A stretch of DNA of 64,000 nt, from assembly GCA_023525915.1 (NCBI GenBank), contig CP026657.1:186001-250000 (forward strand). Direction: 5' to 3'. Below are positions 7,611 to 16,225 of this stretch, in pieces. The DNA is from Acetispira formosa (nom. nud.) (GTDB lineage Bacteria; Desulfobacterota; Desulfarculia; Adiutricales; Adiutricaceae). A model generated the notes under the pieces. The model saw nothing but the letters and a program-made list of their open reading frames with translations. It did not search any database and was not told the DNA's origin. Made by a program: the position numbers and the translations under genes. Positions within the stretch are counted from its first letter, which is position 1. Each line of letters opens with the position of its first letter.

Positions 7611-9023
7611 TCAGGAAACCTTTTTAGGTTCGATGCCTTCCTTGGACAGAAAGGTTTTCATGTCTTTGACCACTGAGGCGGGGACTTTAGGTGCGGCATA
7701 GGCCTGTTCGCGGCGTTCCACCTCATCAAGGATGCGTTTGCGCTCCAATGCGGCTTGATCATGGCGGGCCATGGGGCCGCGATAGCTGAGGTGCGGGAGG
7801 AACAGTTCCTTGCGGCAGTTCATAACCGTATGGGCCTGAGTCAAATACTGGCCGTCGGGCGCGACTTTTTCAATAATGTCTTCAGCCAGGGTCTCCGGGG
7901 AAATGACGATGTCCTGCTTGATCCGGTTCACCATGCCGATGATTTCCAGATCGGTGACCACCTTGCCCATGTTCATGGCGTTAAAGGCCCCCAGAACGCC
8001 GGCCGACTGAAAGGAGATGCTGCTGCCGGCCTGGGCGGCGGCATTAAGGTTCATGAAGGCTTCATAGGCGCTCTGAACGCCGTTAACGTCAGCGTCCGTC
8101 AAGCCGCCTCCGCCCAAACGGCAGGGGAGGTTGTAAAAGGCGGCCAGTTTCCCACCCCAGATGGCGCTGATGGCCTGCTCCGGCGCACCGCAGGCGATGC
8201 TGCCGGTTTTTAAATCACTGGCCGTGGTCAGAAAACCGTAAACCGAAGCTGTGCCCGGCCGCACCATCTGAGCCAGGGCGATACCGGCCAGGGTTTCGGC
8301 ATTAGTCTGAACGAAGGCCCCGGCCATGGTTATGGGGGCGGTGGTGCCGGCCATGGCGCAGGGGGCCACGCAAATGGCCTGGCCCCGGCGGGCGATTTCC
8401 ATCAGAAAATAGGTGGCGTGGTGATCCATCTTCAACGGGCTCAAGGGGTTGGCCACTACCATAATGCGCGGGTTTTTCTCCATCTCCGCCCAGCCGCCAT
8501 TGGCTATGGCGGTCAGTTCCAGGGCCAGGCGGGTGGGCCTTTCACCCCCGGCCGCGCTGAGGAAAGGTTTGTCGGTGAGCTGGAAAAGCTGAAACAGCAC
8601 CTGGCCCAGCGTGTCGTCCGGCTCAACGTCGCCTGGCTGAACAACCATGCCGGCCATGATGGGAATTTCCGGCGCGCTGTGGAACAGACGGGTCAGGCGA
8701 ACGTAATCCTTCATCTCCGCATCGCGCAGAAGCCCGTCCTCTTCCAGAAAAAACTGGGAAGCGCCGCCGGGGATATGGTGGGTTTCAGGGGAACCGACCA
8801 AAACTCCTTTATCGGGATTGGGACCGCTTAAAGTAAAGCGGGAAGGGGCCAGGCTGATGAACTTCATCAGTTCTTTTTCCGTGAAATATACAGTTTCGCC
8901 ATCAGTTTTCAGGCCGTGCTTTTTGGCCAGTTCCACCGCCTCGGGCCGGTGGAAAGCCATCCCCTTCTTGTTCAGCACCCGCATGGTGGCCTCATGAATC
9001 TGTAAAACTCCCTGGTCGATCAT
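7611..9023 (-). CDS. MttB-family (non-pyrrolysine) trimethylamine methyltransferase homologue 1
   Basis: A 470-residue protein of the trimethylamine methyltransferase superfamily. Recognisable segments are the N-terminal IHEATMRVLNKKGMAF, the HHIPGG loop, ANPLSPL, the NAETLAGIALAQMVRPGTASVYG stretch and the GGGLTDADVNGVQSAYE segment. The reading frame contains no in-frame TAG, so this is one of the pyrrolysine-free relatives that demethylate glycine betaine, proline betaine, carnitine or similar compounds and pass the methyl group to a corrinoid protein. The corrinoid protein and activase are not in the window. AAGGAAG precedes the ATG. A sigma-54 promoter lies about 210 bases upstream, and an EBP gene is divergently placed beyond it. 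Confidence 0.88.
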   Translation of the reverse strand: MIDQGVLQIHEATMRVLNKKGMAFHRPEAVELAKKHGLKTDGETVYFTEKELMKFISLAPSRFTLSGPNPDKGVLVGSPETHHIPGGASQFFLEEDGLLRDAEMKDYVRLTRLFHSAPEIPIMAGMVVQPGDVEPDDTLGQVLFQLFQLTDKPFLSAAGGERPTRLALELTAIANGGWAEMEKNPRIMVVANPLSPLKMDHHATYFLMEIARRGQAICVAPCAMAGTTAPITMAGAFVQTNAETLAGIALAQMVRPGTASVYGFLTTASDLKTGSIACGAPEQAISAIWGGKLAAFYNLPCRLGGGGLTDADVNGVQSAYEAFMNLNAAAQAGSSISFQSAGVLGAFNAMNMGKVVTDLEIIGMVNRIKQDIVISPETLAEDIIEKVAPDGQYLTQAHTVMNCRKELFLPHLSYRGPMARHDQAALERKRILDEVERREQAYAAPKVPASVVKDMKTFLSKEGIEPKKVS

Positions 9024-9231
9024 AACAACACTTCCTTTTTAAATTTATGACAACAATTTTTTACACAAGGAACACGCGGCCGACGGCGAGTACGCCGCAG
9101 CCAAGGCTCCGCTAGTGGCCAAAGACAGCAATTCTGGATGATTAAAGCCGACCTGCTATTATGAAAATACCGTCTGCTTTTAGAATCGCCGGGCCAAAGA
9201 CGTCTTTGTTTGTTTTGCGTATTTTTATAAA

Positions 9232-9248
9232 AGCAACTTTGAGGCCAA
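9232..9248 (-). promoter_or_regulatory. Sigma-54 promoter of the MttB homologue 1 gene
   Basis: Read on the minus strand, TTGGCCTCAAAGTTGCT has TGGC and TTGC separated by seven bases. The -24 box is TGGCC instead of TGGCA, a modest departure. The predicted start is near 9221, leaving an untranslated leader of about 200 bases. Confidence 0.6.
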
Positions 9249-9329
9249 ATCTTATGTTTGTAAAAAGCGTTTATTTTCAGTATATTATTGATAGGTAAAA
9301 AATAAAGCTTGCTTGCGGTGGCGAAAAAT

Positions 9330-9371
9330 GCAAAAATCAGATCATATTTTTGCTTTTTTTTGCGTTTTTAT
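9330..9371. promoter_or_regulatory. Candidate enhancer (UAS) for the EBP, dyad plus TTTTTGCG motif
   Basis: GCAAAAA at 9330 and TTTTTGC ending at 9353 form an inverted repeat with a ten-base spacer, followed by TTTTTTTTGCGTTTTTATA. The site lies about 85 to 125 bases upstream of the minus-strand sigma-54 promoter and immediately before the EBP ribosome-binding site. It could therefore activate the methyltransferase gene and also give autoregulation. A further TTTTGCGTATTTTTATA copy is at 9213-9229. Confidence 0.45.
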
Positions 9372-9385
9372 AAAGGAGGTAGAAT

Positions 9386-10798
9386 ATGACCACACTACCG
9401 CCGGCAATTTTGGATATTTCTGAAACAGAGCTCCGCGCGGCTCTTGATCCGTTGCCCTTCGGAATTTTGATTGCCAATAATAACGGTGTTATCATCTATT
9501 GTAACGAAACCCAGACCAGGCTTGAAAATCGCCCCAGGGAAATGATCGTCGGAAGGCACGTCACCGAGCTCTACATTCCTTCGCCCAACGCCAGCCCGAT
9601 TTTAACCGCCATTCGCACCGGCCAGCCGATTTTTGACTTGTTTGAAATGTATGAGACCAGGGCCGGCCACGTGGTCAATTCCACCCACACGGTTCTGCCT
9701 CTGTTTAATAACGGCAAAATCAACGGCAGTATCTGCCTGGTCATCCCCCCGGATATGGAACCCCAAACAGGCCAGGATGATCAATCGGCCCGCAGCACCG
9801 TTTTGTTCAGCAACCTGGTGGGCAGTTCCCCGGCCTTTTTGGAATCCATAAACGCGGCCCTTTCAGCGGCCGACAGCCCTTCCAGCGTTCTTATCTACGG
9901 GGAGACCGGCTCCGGCAAGGAGCTTTTGGCCCGTCAGCTTCATGAGCGCTCCCAAAGGGCGGGGCAGCCCTATGTGGCCATCAACTGCTCGGCCATTCCC
10001 TCGACTTTATTGGAAGGAATGCTCTTCGGTTCGGTTAAGGGGGCTTTCACCGGGGCTCAAAACAGCCCCGGCCTTTTCGAGCAGGCCCACGGCGGCACCA
10101 TTTACCTTGATGAAGTGGATTCCATGCCGCTTGATTTACAGCCCAAGCTTTTAAGGGTGATTCAGGAAAGGCGGGTTCGGCGGGTGGGGGCCATGGAGGA
10201 AAAGGAAATGGACATTAAAATTATCAGCTCCTTTTCCCGCGAGCCGCTGGAGGCCGTTCAGGCCGGGCGGGTGCGGTCAGATTTGTTTTACCGCCTGGGG
10301 GTGGTCATCATAAACATTCCGCCGCTCAGGGAGCGTATGACGGATCTGCCGGGCTTGATTTCCTTTTTCATTAACAAGCACACGGCCATATTGAAAAAAA
10401 AGACCAGCGGCCTGGCCCCGGAGGTGATGCGCATTCTTAAGCGGCACAACTGGCCGGGGAATGTCCGGGAGCTGGAAAATGTCATTGAGGGGGCCCTGAA
10501 CATGGTGCCGGACGGCGGGACCATCGGCGTGGCCCAGCTGCCCCACTATTTCCGCCACCTGATAATTGACGCTCCCGAAGAGTTCGCAGTGGGGGGAACG
10601 GACTTCGGGCGCACCCAGGCGGAGTTTTCACCGCCGCCTCCCAATGGTAAAATCAGGCCCAGCCGCGATGAATTAATAGAGGCTATGACCGCCTCCCGCG
10701 GCTCGATAACCGAAGCGGCCAGACGCTTGGGCCAATCCAGGCAGCGGCTGGCCTATTGGCTTAAAAAATTCGGCCTGACCAGGGAACGGTTTTATTGA
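9386..10798 (+). CDS. PAS-domain sigma-54 enhancer-binding protein 1
   Basis: A 470-residue transcription activator. An N-terminal PAS-type sensor (about 15-125) is followed by an AAA+ domain with Walker A GETGSGKE (172-179), the sigma-54 contact loop GAFTGA (219-224), Walker B GGTIYLDEVD (236-245) and the arginine-finger region FYRLGV. A Fis-type helix-turn-helix closes the protein (about 430-465, EAARRLGQSRQRLAYWLKK). With no phosphoreceiver domain, it probably senses a ligand directly through the PAS domain. AAGGAGG lies six bases before the ATG. By location and motif sharing it likely controls the MttB 1 gene and the aconitase X/lyase operon; that target assignment is inference. Confidence 0.92.
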   Translation: MTTLPPAILDISETELRAALDPLPFGILIANNNGVIIYCNETQTRLENRPREMIVGRHVTELYIPSPNASPILTAIRTGQPIFDLFEMYETRAGHVVNSTHTVLPLFNNGKINGSICLVIPPDMEPQTGQDDQSARSTVLFSNLVGSSPAFLESINAALSAADSPSSVLIYGETGSGKELLARQLHERSQRAGQPYVAINCSAIPSTLLEGMLFGSVKGAFTGAQNSPGLFEQAHGGTIYLDEVDSMPLDLQPKLLRVIQERRVRRVGAMEEKEMDIKIISSFSREPLEAVQAGRVRSDLFYRLGVVIINIPPLRERMTDLPGLISFFINKHTAILKKKTSGLAPEVMRILKRHNWPGNVRELENVIEGALNMVPDGGTIGVAQLPHYFRHLIIDAPEEFAVGGTDFGRTQAEFSPPPPNGKIRPSRDELIEAMTASRGSITEAARRLGQSRQRLAYWLKKFGLTRERFY

Positions 10799-10821
10799 CA
10801 GGCCGCTTTCGAGGCCAATCG

Positions 10822-10920
10822 TAAATTTTTCTAAAAACTCATTGGCATTACTGCCAGTATGAGTGATTTGGCAAAATCCTTTTAGTTGCGGGTGATTATC
10901 AGTTCCGCCCCTCTGGGTCT
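10822..10920 (-). pseudogene. Decayed scrap of a PIN-domain (VapC-like) toxin gene
   Basis: On the minus strand this stretch reads GAELIITRN, a stop, KDF, then a diverged tail with a second stop. The intact PIN toxin at 47285-47704 contains GAELIITRNLKDF followed by its C-terminal tail. DNA similarity is also visible (GTTGCGGGT.AT.ATCAGTTCCGC in both). The copy has two in-frame stops and no N-terminal part. It is a remnant, not an expressed gene. Confidence 0.7.
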
Positions 10921-11010
10921 CAGCCTGATAGGGATGGTTTACGGCACACGCTCGCGAACTGCTCAACGTATGTTGGCGGCATGTTGACCGCACTCCGTTA
11001 AAAGATGGTT

Positions 11011-12459
11011 TTACTTTTTCTCAGCCCGCATTTGCCCATATAACTTTATCGCCATTGCCACAAGTATAAACAAGCCGAACAGCAGGACACCTCTGAACAG
11101 CCACACTTCAGTCAGCGAAGCGTCTGGCCCGCTGACTTCGGCTGCCGGTTTGAGCGTTTCTGGGACCGGGACAATTGTCCCGATTTGAACGGTTGAAGCA
11201 GCCGTCCCCGGCTGTTTCGCTTCCGGCGGGGCCGGGGGGCGGCGCACGCTCAGGTCATGGCCGACCGCCAGCCGGTAGGGGCCTCCGCCCTGGGCCAGGA
11301 ACACCACTTCAAAAGGGACGAACTCCAGCATCAGCTCCGGCGGGCTGTCAAAAGACGGCCAGGGGCCGTCGGGCGTCAGCTTGTAATAGCGATAAGAGCG
11401 GTCCGGGGCCGACCAGGGCGGGTTGCTTTCATATCCTTCAGCCCCTCCGGCTTTGGCGTAGCGATAGACCGGGGCGCTTTTCAGCAGTCTCCGCCATTGC
11501 TCGTCGGGGTGGTCGCGGCCCCACAAGGTGCACTTGAAACTGGCCGCTTCTGTCAGCCTGAGATTCATGGCCACCGCCGGTGGACGACCTCCCGGCTCAT
11601 AAATCAGTATGGGCCCCCCTGTTCCATCTGTTTCCAGCTTGCCGGGCAATACGGCCTTGATGGTCTCAGTCGTCAGGGCGCGGCGCATGGGGCTTCCCTC
11701 CAGCCCGGCCGCGACTAGGCGAGGTTTGTCGACAGGGTCCAGCCAGGTCAGGCGCAGGTAAGGCTCCAGCGGGTGGGACATAACTATGCGGCCTTGGGCA
11801 GCCCCGGCTTCACCCGCCTGGCTTTCCGACTGTACGGGCAGTATGGTCAGGTCTTCAGCCAGGGTTCGCCAATTATGCAGATCATTGCTGATTTCCAGCT
11901 TAATCCGGCTGGCCTGCCCGGAGCGGGCGGCGGACTGCTCCCAGGACAGGCGCAGATCCAGATTGAATACGCCCTGGCTGAAGGGAGCGGAGGCGTCAAT
12001 GATGTATCCTTCCGGCCTTTCAGACGGCGCGGCAGCTTCGGAGGGGCCATCGAGCTTCAGTTCGAGCTTGCCGCCTGGAATGTCGTAACGCAGTTCCCGG
12101 CTGGAAATTGGAGGGCCGGCAACCGACAGCGGGAACAGCGGAAGGTTGTATCTTTGGGGCTGAAGGGTTTCCGACCCGGCCTCAGCCCTGATTAGAAGCG
12201 CGGGGACCATCTTGTCCCGGCCGTTGAACACGGCCAGATCTTCAAGGTCGTTTCTCTGACTTTCCAGTAAAACCGGAGCCGTCAGCCCGGCTCGGTTCAG
12301 GCTGTCTTCAGTTGCTCCTTCCAGCGAAAACACGGCGCGGAAATCTCCCAAATTTTCAGGAACCGCGATCTGCTCTTCCGTCGCCATCCGCTCAGCCAGC
12401 ATCGGGGAAGGGCAGAGCGCCATTGTCAGGATGACGGCCGCGGCTATAAGTATTCTCAT
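11011..12459 (-). CDS. DUF3999 family membrane-anchored exported protein
   Basis: A 482-residue protein with an N-terminal signal peptide (about residues 1-23, ending near SPMLAE), a long beta-rich extracytoplasmic part and a C-terminal transmembrane helix (VWLFRGVLLFGLFILVAMAI) followed by a basic tail. It matches the DUF3999 family, whose members are usually encoded next to DUF2339 membrane proteins, as here; the two genes overlap by four bases (ATGA). The function is unknown; a role in envelope maintenance or a sugar-binding partner for the DUF2339 protein is only speculation. An upstream in-frame start within the previous gene was rejected because the downstream ATG gives the signal peptide and a GAAGGA ribosome-binding site. 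Confidence 0.75.
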   Translation of the reverse strand: MRILIAAAVILTMALCPSPMLAERMATEEQIAVPENLGDFRAVFSLEGATEDSLNRAGLTAPVLLESQRNDLEDLAVFNGRDKMVPALLIRAEAGSETLQPQRYNLPLFPLSVAGPPISSRELRYDIPGGKLELKLDGPSEAAAPSERPEGYIIDASAPFSQGVFNLDLRLSWEQSAARSGQASRIKLEISNDLHNWRTLAEDLTILPVQSESQAGEAGAAQGRIVMSHPLEPYLRLTWLDPVDKPRLVAAGLEGSPMRRALTTETIKAVLPGKLETDGTGGPILIYEPGGRPPAVAMNLRLTEAASFKCTLWGRDHPDEQWRRLLKSAPVYRYAKAGGAEGYESNPPWSAPDRSYRYYKLTPDGPWPSFDSPPELMLEFVPFEVVFLAQGGGPYRLAVGHDLSVRRPPAPPEAKQPGTAASTVQIGTIVPVPETLKPAAEVSGPDASLTEVWLFRGVLLFGLFILVAMAIKLYGQMRAEKK

Positions 12460-15400
12460 TGTTCCTTCTCCTTTGCGGGCGAAGCGGCTTTGGGCGGCAG
12501 GGGCGCGAAGTAGCCCACCAGAATCAATAAGACGCCCACGCAGATGAACGAGACCACCCTGGTGATGGTGTCGGCCTGGGACAGATCCACGAAAAACAGC
12601 TTCAGAACATCCGCGCCGATGAGTATCGCGCCCATCAGCCACTGGGGCCGCCGCGCGGCCCGGTGGCCGGTGATCATGGCGGTGATGCCCACCACGGCCC
12701 AGCTTATGGCGGCCATGGTCTGAAAGGTGTCGTTATGGACGAGCCAACTGAAGCTGTAAACTTCGTCCAGCCAGTGATGAACAGTGCGGCCGAGCACTAC
12801 GTTGAGCCAGATGAACAGCATTAGACCCATGATGTAAAAAACGCGATGAATAATTTTTGGCGGCTTGTTTTCACCTTTCAGATGGAGATAGAGCCATAGG
12901 CCGGGCAGGACGGCCACAGCCGCGTGAATGATGTCGGACGGGTTTAAAACCGGAATATATGGTGAATAGCCCTCCAGATCCAGGAGAGACAGGAAGTTCC
13001 ACAGGCACAGGGCGGACAACAGGCCGCCCAGCCATACACGACCCTGTGGTTTTTCAGTAAGCTCCAGGAAACACAATATGCCAAGGGCCGCGACCGCCGG
13101 GAGCAGCAGCGAAAAGTAATTCCACGACAGGCCCGGAAATTTGAGGCCGATGCCGATTCGGCCCAGAGCCAGTACAATCGTTATGACCGCCAGATTGCGG
13201 GGGGCCAGGCCCAGGAACGAAGGCTTGGGCGCGGCTTTATTGGCTGCGTCACCGGAGCCGTTTTTCTTTTTCAAGAGCACACGCGGCTCGATGAGGTGAA
13301 GAAGCGCGCCAAGGCTGAAGACCAGCCAGGCGGCCAGTTCGGTAGCCGGGAGCATTCTGTATGTTTCCTGAGCGTATTTGGGACCCAGGTAGGTTTCGAA
13401 ATAAAAAAATGAGAGAACGGCGGCAGCCATGATTGCCGTCATGGCCGGCCAGGCCGTTATAGGCGCGGCGTCCGGTTTTTGATCGACCGCCAGCCAGCCG
13501 AGATCAGGCCGCAGACGGCGCGTCAGATCCAAAAGCAGGGCCTCCAGCCCCAGCCCGATGACCAGCCAGGCCAGAAAGCCCCGCGTATCATGCGGCTCCC
13601 CGGCCGCGAATACTTCCAAGGCAGTGGCGCCGATCAGCCAGACCATGGCCGCCCCTGTAATGACCTTGGGCCAGCTTTTCTCAAAATCATATAATCTTTC
13701 GCGGTGGGTCAGTCCCGCGTCAGCGGCGGCCAGGGCTCCGGCCGCGACCAGGAGAGTCAGAAGGAAAGCCGGCGAAATCAGCGGCCTGACAATGTTCACC
13801 GTCAGAATTGTATGGAGCCCCAGAGCGGCTGAGATAAGGAGCAGCAACAGGCCGAACATCCGGCCGGCGGCTTTGCCGTCGCGCGCGGCCAAGCGATATA
13901 TGAACGCTCCCTCCATCGACCAGACCAATCCCAGAAGCCAGCCGGGCCGGAAGAGTTCGGGTTTGAAGGTGAGGAAGGTCAGCGGCAGAGCCAGGTTGGC
14001 GTAAAGCAGGCCCTGGCTTAGGAGCAGCCGGGCGATGCGCGCGGCCTCGTCTCTATGGCTTTTCAGGAGGAATCTGGTCGCGGCCACATATATCACGCCC
14101 AGGCCAAAGGCACAGGAGGCCAGTACATAAGGCTCATTCCAGCCGATATAGGCGGTCAGCAAAAGGAAAACCAGAGGCGTCAGGATGGTCAGAGTCAAAT
14201 CAGTGGACATCAGGCGCCGCCGGATGGAGACGCTTTCCCGGCCCTGGCCCGGCATGGTCTCAGTGGTTACACGCAGGCCCATAAGAGCGTAGAAAGCAAA
14301 GAAAGCGGTCAGGAAGGGCATGGAGGTGGAGAAGAACTCCGGCCGGTAGGACGAAACGGCCCAGAAGGTGAAAATACCGAAGGTCAGGATAAAACCAGTC
14401 AGGTAGAGCCGCCGCCAGGGCCGGAAGAAACTCATGGCCAGAATCCCGGCGTTGATGATGCAGTAAAACGAGAAAAGCCCCGCATAGTTGCCGGAACTCT
14501 GGGAAACCAGAAGCGGAGCGGCAAATGCGGCGATAATACTGACATGGGCCAGAAGCTGGGCATTCTGCCACAGGGCCATGACGGCGGTGAGAGCCACCAG
14601 GAGGGTCAGGATGCCGGTGGCCGGAAGGGGCTCCAGAAGGGTGTAGAGACGCACGGCCGCCACGGTGGTCAGATACAGGATGCCCAGGCCGCAGCTTTGC
14701 AGCAGAAGACCGTAGCCGCGCCGCGACTGCCGCAGCCTGAAGCCGAAAGCGAAAATGATGATCCCCAGAAGGGATGACGAAGCCAGCCGCAGCGGCGGTG
14801 AGAACCAGCCCATGGCGATGCTGTAGCGGACGAAAAAGCTGATGCCCAAAAGAAGCACCAGGACGCCGGCCACCACCCAGATGTGGCCTTCCTTCATCAG
14901 GAAGTCAGAGCCCTGACGCCACAGGCTTTTGACGACTGGCGTGATGTTGGCCATCAATTGCTCGAAAGCCTTGGAAATGGCTGAAGGCTTGGCCGGCTCC
15001 TCCGGTTTCTCCGGTTTGTCGGCCTCTTTCTCAATAGCGGACTGAGCCCGGAACGCCTCGGCCTGTTCCTGGAAGAAGACCGAGAGCGGTTTGGAGGCGG
15101 CTGGGAGCGGCTTGTCAGAGTTCGGAATTTCCGGTTCAGCCGGTTCTTCCATCTCCACCACTGGCTCCACGGAGAGCGGATGTTTCATCCCGGCTTCTTC
15201 CATAACGGCCTGACGGGTTTCAGGCGCGGTTTCCATCAGCGGAGGCGCAGGCACGTCCGTTCCGGCTTCCTTCAGCAATGGCTCGAGGGCGGGCATTTCC
15301 GTTTCGAGGACATGCAATACAGGTTCCGTCACGGCCACCGGGACGACTGGCGGCTGGGGGGCGGCGGCCGCTTCAACCGTTGTTTGCACCACTGCCGATT

Positions 15401-15677
15401 CATATGACGGCGCAGTCCATTTTTGCGTAATGTGTGAAGCGGCCGCTTCAGGCTTTTCAACATCCGAGACGGCCCGTGGTTCAACCCGCGAAGCCATATC
15501 TTCAAGATGTTCTCTTATTTTTTCTAAATTCTCAAGTTCCGGCAGAATCTTTTTCTGAAACATCACCATCATGACGTCCAGACTGGATTTTATGCCGGAG
15601 GCGCTCACAGCGATGCAGATCACCGCGACAATGGCGGCGATAAGGCCGAGAACGACAATAACCAGAAGGAATTCCAT
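12456..15677 (-). CDS. DUF2339 family large polytopic membrane protein
   Basis: A 1073-residue inner-membrane protein. One N-terminal helix (residues 3-27) is followed by a coiled-coil-like stretch (about 33-65), a long Pro/Glu/Ala-rich cytoplasmic or periplasmic linker (about 70-245), and then more than twenty hydrophobic segments to the C terminus. This organisation is typical of the DUF2339 family, whose role is not established. It forms a two-gene operon with the DUF3999 gene. GGAG lies four bases before the ATG. No frameshift is seen over more than 3.2 kb. Confidence 0.8.
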   Translation of the reverse strand: MEFLLVIVVLGLIAAIVAVICIAVSASGIKSSLDVMMVMFQKKILPELENLEKIREHLEDMASRVEPRAVSDVEKPEAAASHITQKWTAPSYESAVVQTTVEAAAAPQPPVVPVAVTEPVLHVLETEMPALEPLLKEAGTDVPAPPLMETAPETRQAVMEEAGMKHPLSVEPVVEMEEPAEPEIPNSDKPLPAASKPLSVFFQEQAEAFRAQSAIEKEADKPEKPEEPAKPSAISKAFEQLMANITPVVKSLWRQGSDFLMKEGHIWVVAGVLVLLLGISFFVRYSIAMGWFSPPLRLASSSLLGIIIFAFGFRLRQSRRGYGLLLQSCGLGILYLTTVAAVRLYTLLEPLPATGILTLLVALTAVMALWQNAQLLAHVSIIAAFAAPLLVSQSSGNYAGLFSFYCIINAGILAMSFFRPWRRLYLTGFILTFGIFTFWAVSSYRPEFFSTSMPFLTAFFAFYALMGLRVTTETMPGQGRESVSIRRRLMSTDLTLTILTPLVFLLLTAYIGWNEPYVLASCAFGLGVIYVAATRFLLKSHRDEAARIARLLLSQGLLYANLALPLTFLTFKPELFRPGWLLGLVWSMEGAFIYRLAARDGKAAGRMFGLLLLLISAALGLHTILTVNIVRPLISPAFLLTLLVAAGALAAADAGLTHRERLYDFEKSWPKVITGAAMVWLIGATALEVFAAGEPHDTRGFLAWLVIGLGLEALLLDLTRRLRPDLGWLAVDQKPDAAPITAWPAMTAIMAAAVLSFFYFETYLGPKYAQETYRMLPATELAAWLVFSLGALLHLIEPRVLLKKKNGSGDAANKAAPKPSFLGLAPRNLAVITIVLALGRIGIGLKFPGLSWNYFSLLLPAVAALGILCFLELTEKPQGRVWLGGLLSALCLWNFLSLLDLEGYSPYIPVLNPSDIIHAAVAVLPGLWLYLHLKGENKPPKIIHRVFYIMGLMLFIWLNVVLGRTVHHWLDEVYSFSWLVHNDTFQTMAAISWAVVGITAMITGHRAARRPQWLMGAILIGADVLKLFFVDLSQADTITRVVSFICVGVLLILVGYFAPLPPKAASPAKEKEQ

Positions 15678-16225
15678 AATGCTCCGTTGTTGCTGGTCAG
15701 TGGTGTTGACCGAGGGCGGTTACCTGCCGGGCTCAGCCACGATTGGTTCATAACAATAGTCACTCTTTCAAGCCGAAATGCTCAATAAATCCAGCCATGG
15801 TTGCATTCGGCCTTATCGCTGTATGAGTCACCGGCCGGCAGTGCCAGGGCATACGGCCATTTTATGGACACGCGTTCCCCGGCACATTCAGCCGGGGACG
15901 TTTTCGGTCAGGTCATAGGCAAAGCATTTGGCATGATAATCTGTAATCATGCCCCATTATTAAATATTAAGGGCATACGGTCAAGGCAATCAATTATAAG
16001 AGCGCATAACAGAGTCTGATTTCGCATCCGTGTATAGATTCAAACCTTTTTATCAGGGTTGTGGTGGAGTGGCGGGTGTGATATCGTCTGTGCCGGGGTT
16101 TCCCAAGGGGCGCTCGCCTGGCTGGAAGTGTGTAAACACGCTAATATGAGCCACACCGTTGGGGCTTACTACGTGCAATAGCACAACAACGAACTCAAAA
16201 TTGTCGCTAGAGAATTATTGTTAAT
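15678..16225. other. Intergenic region between divergent DUF2339 and DUF3142 genes
   Basis: About 550 bases that must hold both promoters. I find no sigma-54 sequence and no RNA gene. Short open frames have no ribosome-binding sites. A short plus-strand stretch near 16090-16140 reads GFPKGRSPGWK, which vaguely recalls transposase remnants but is too short to assign. Confidence 0.4.
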
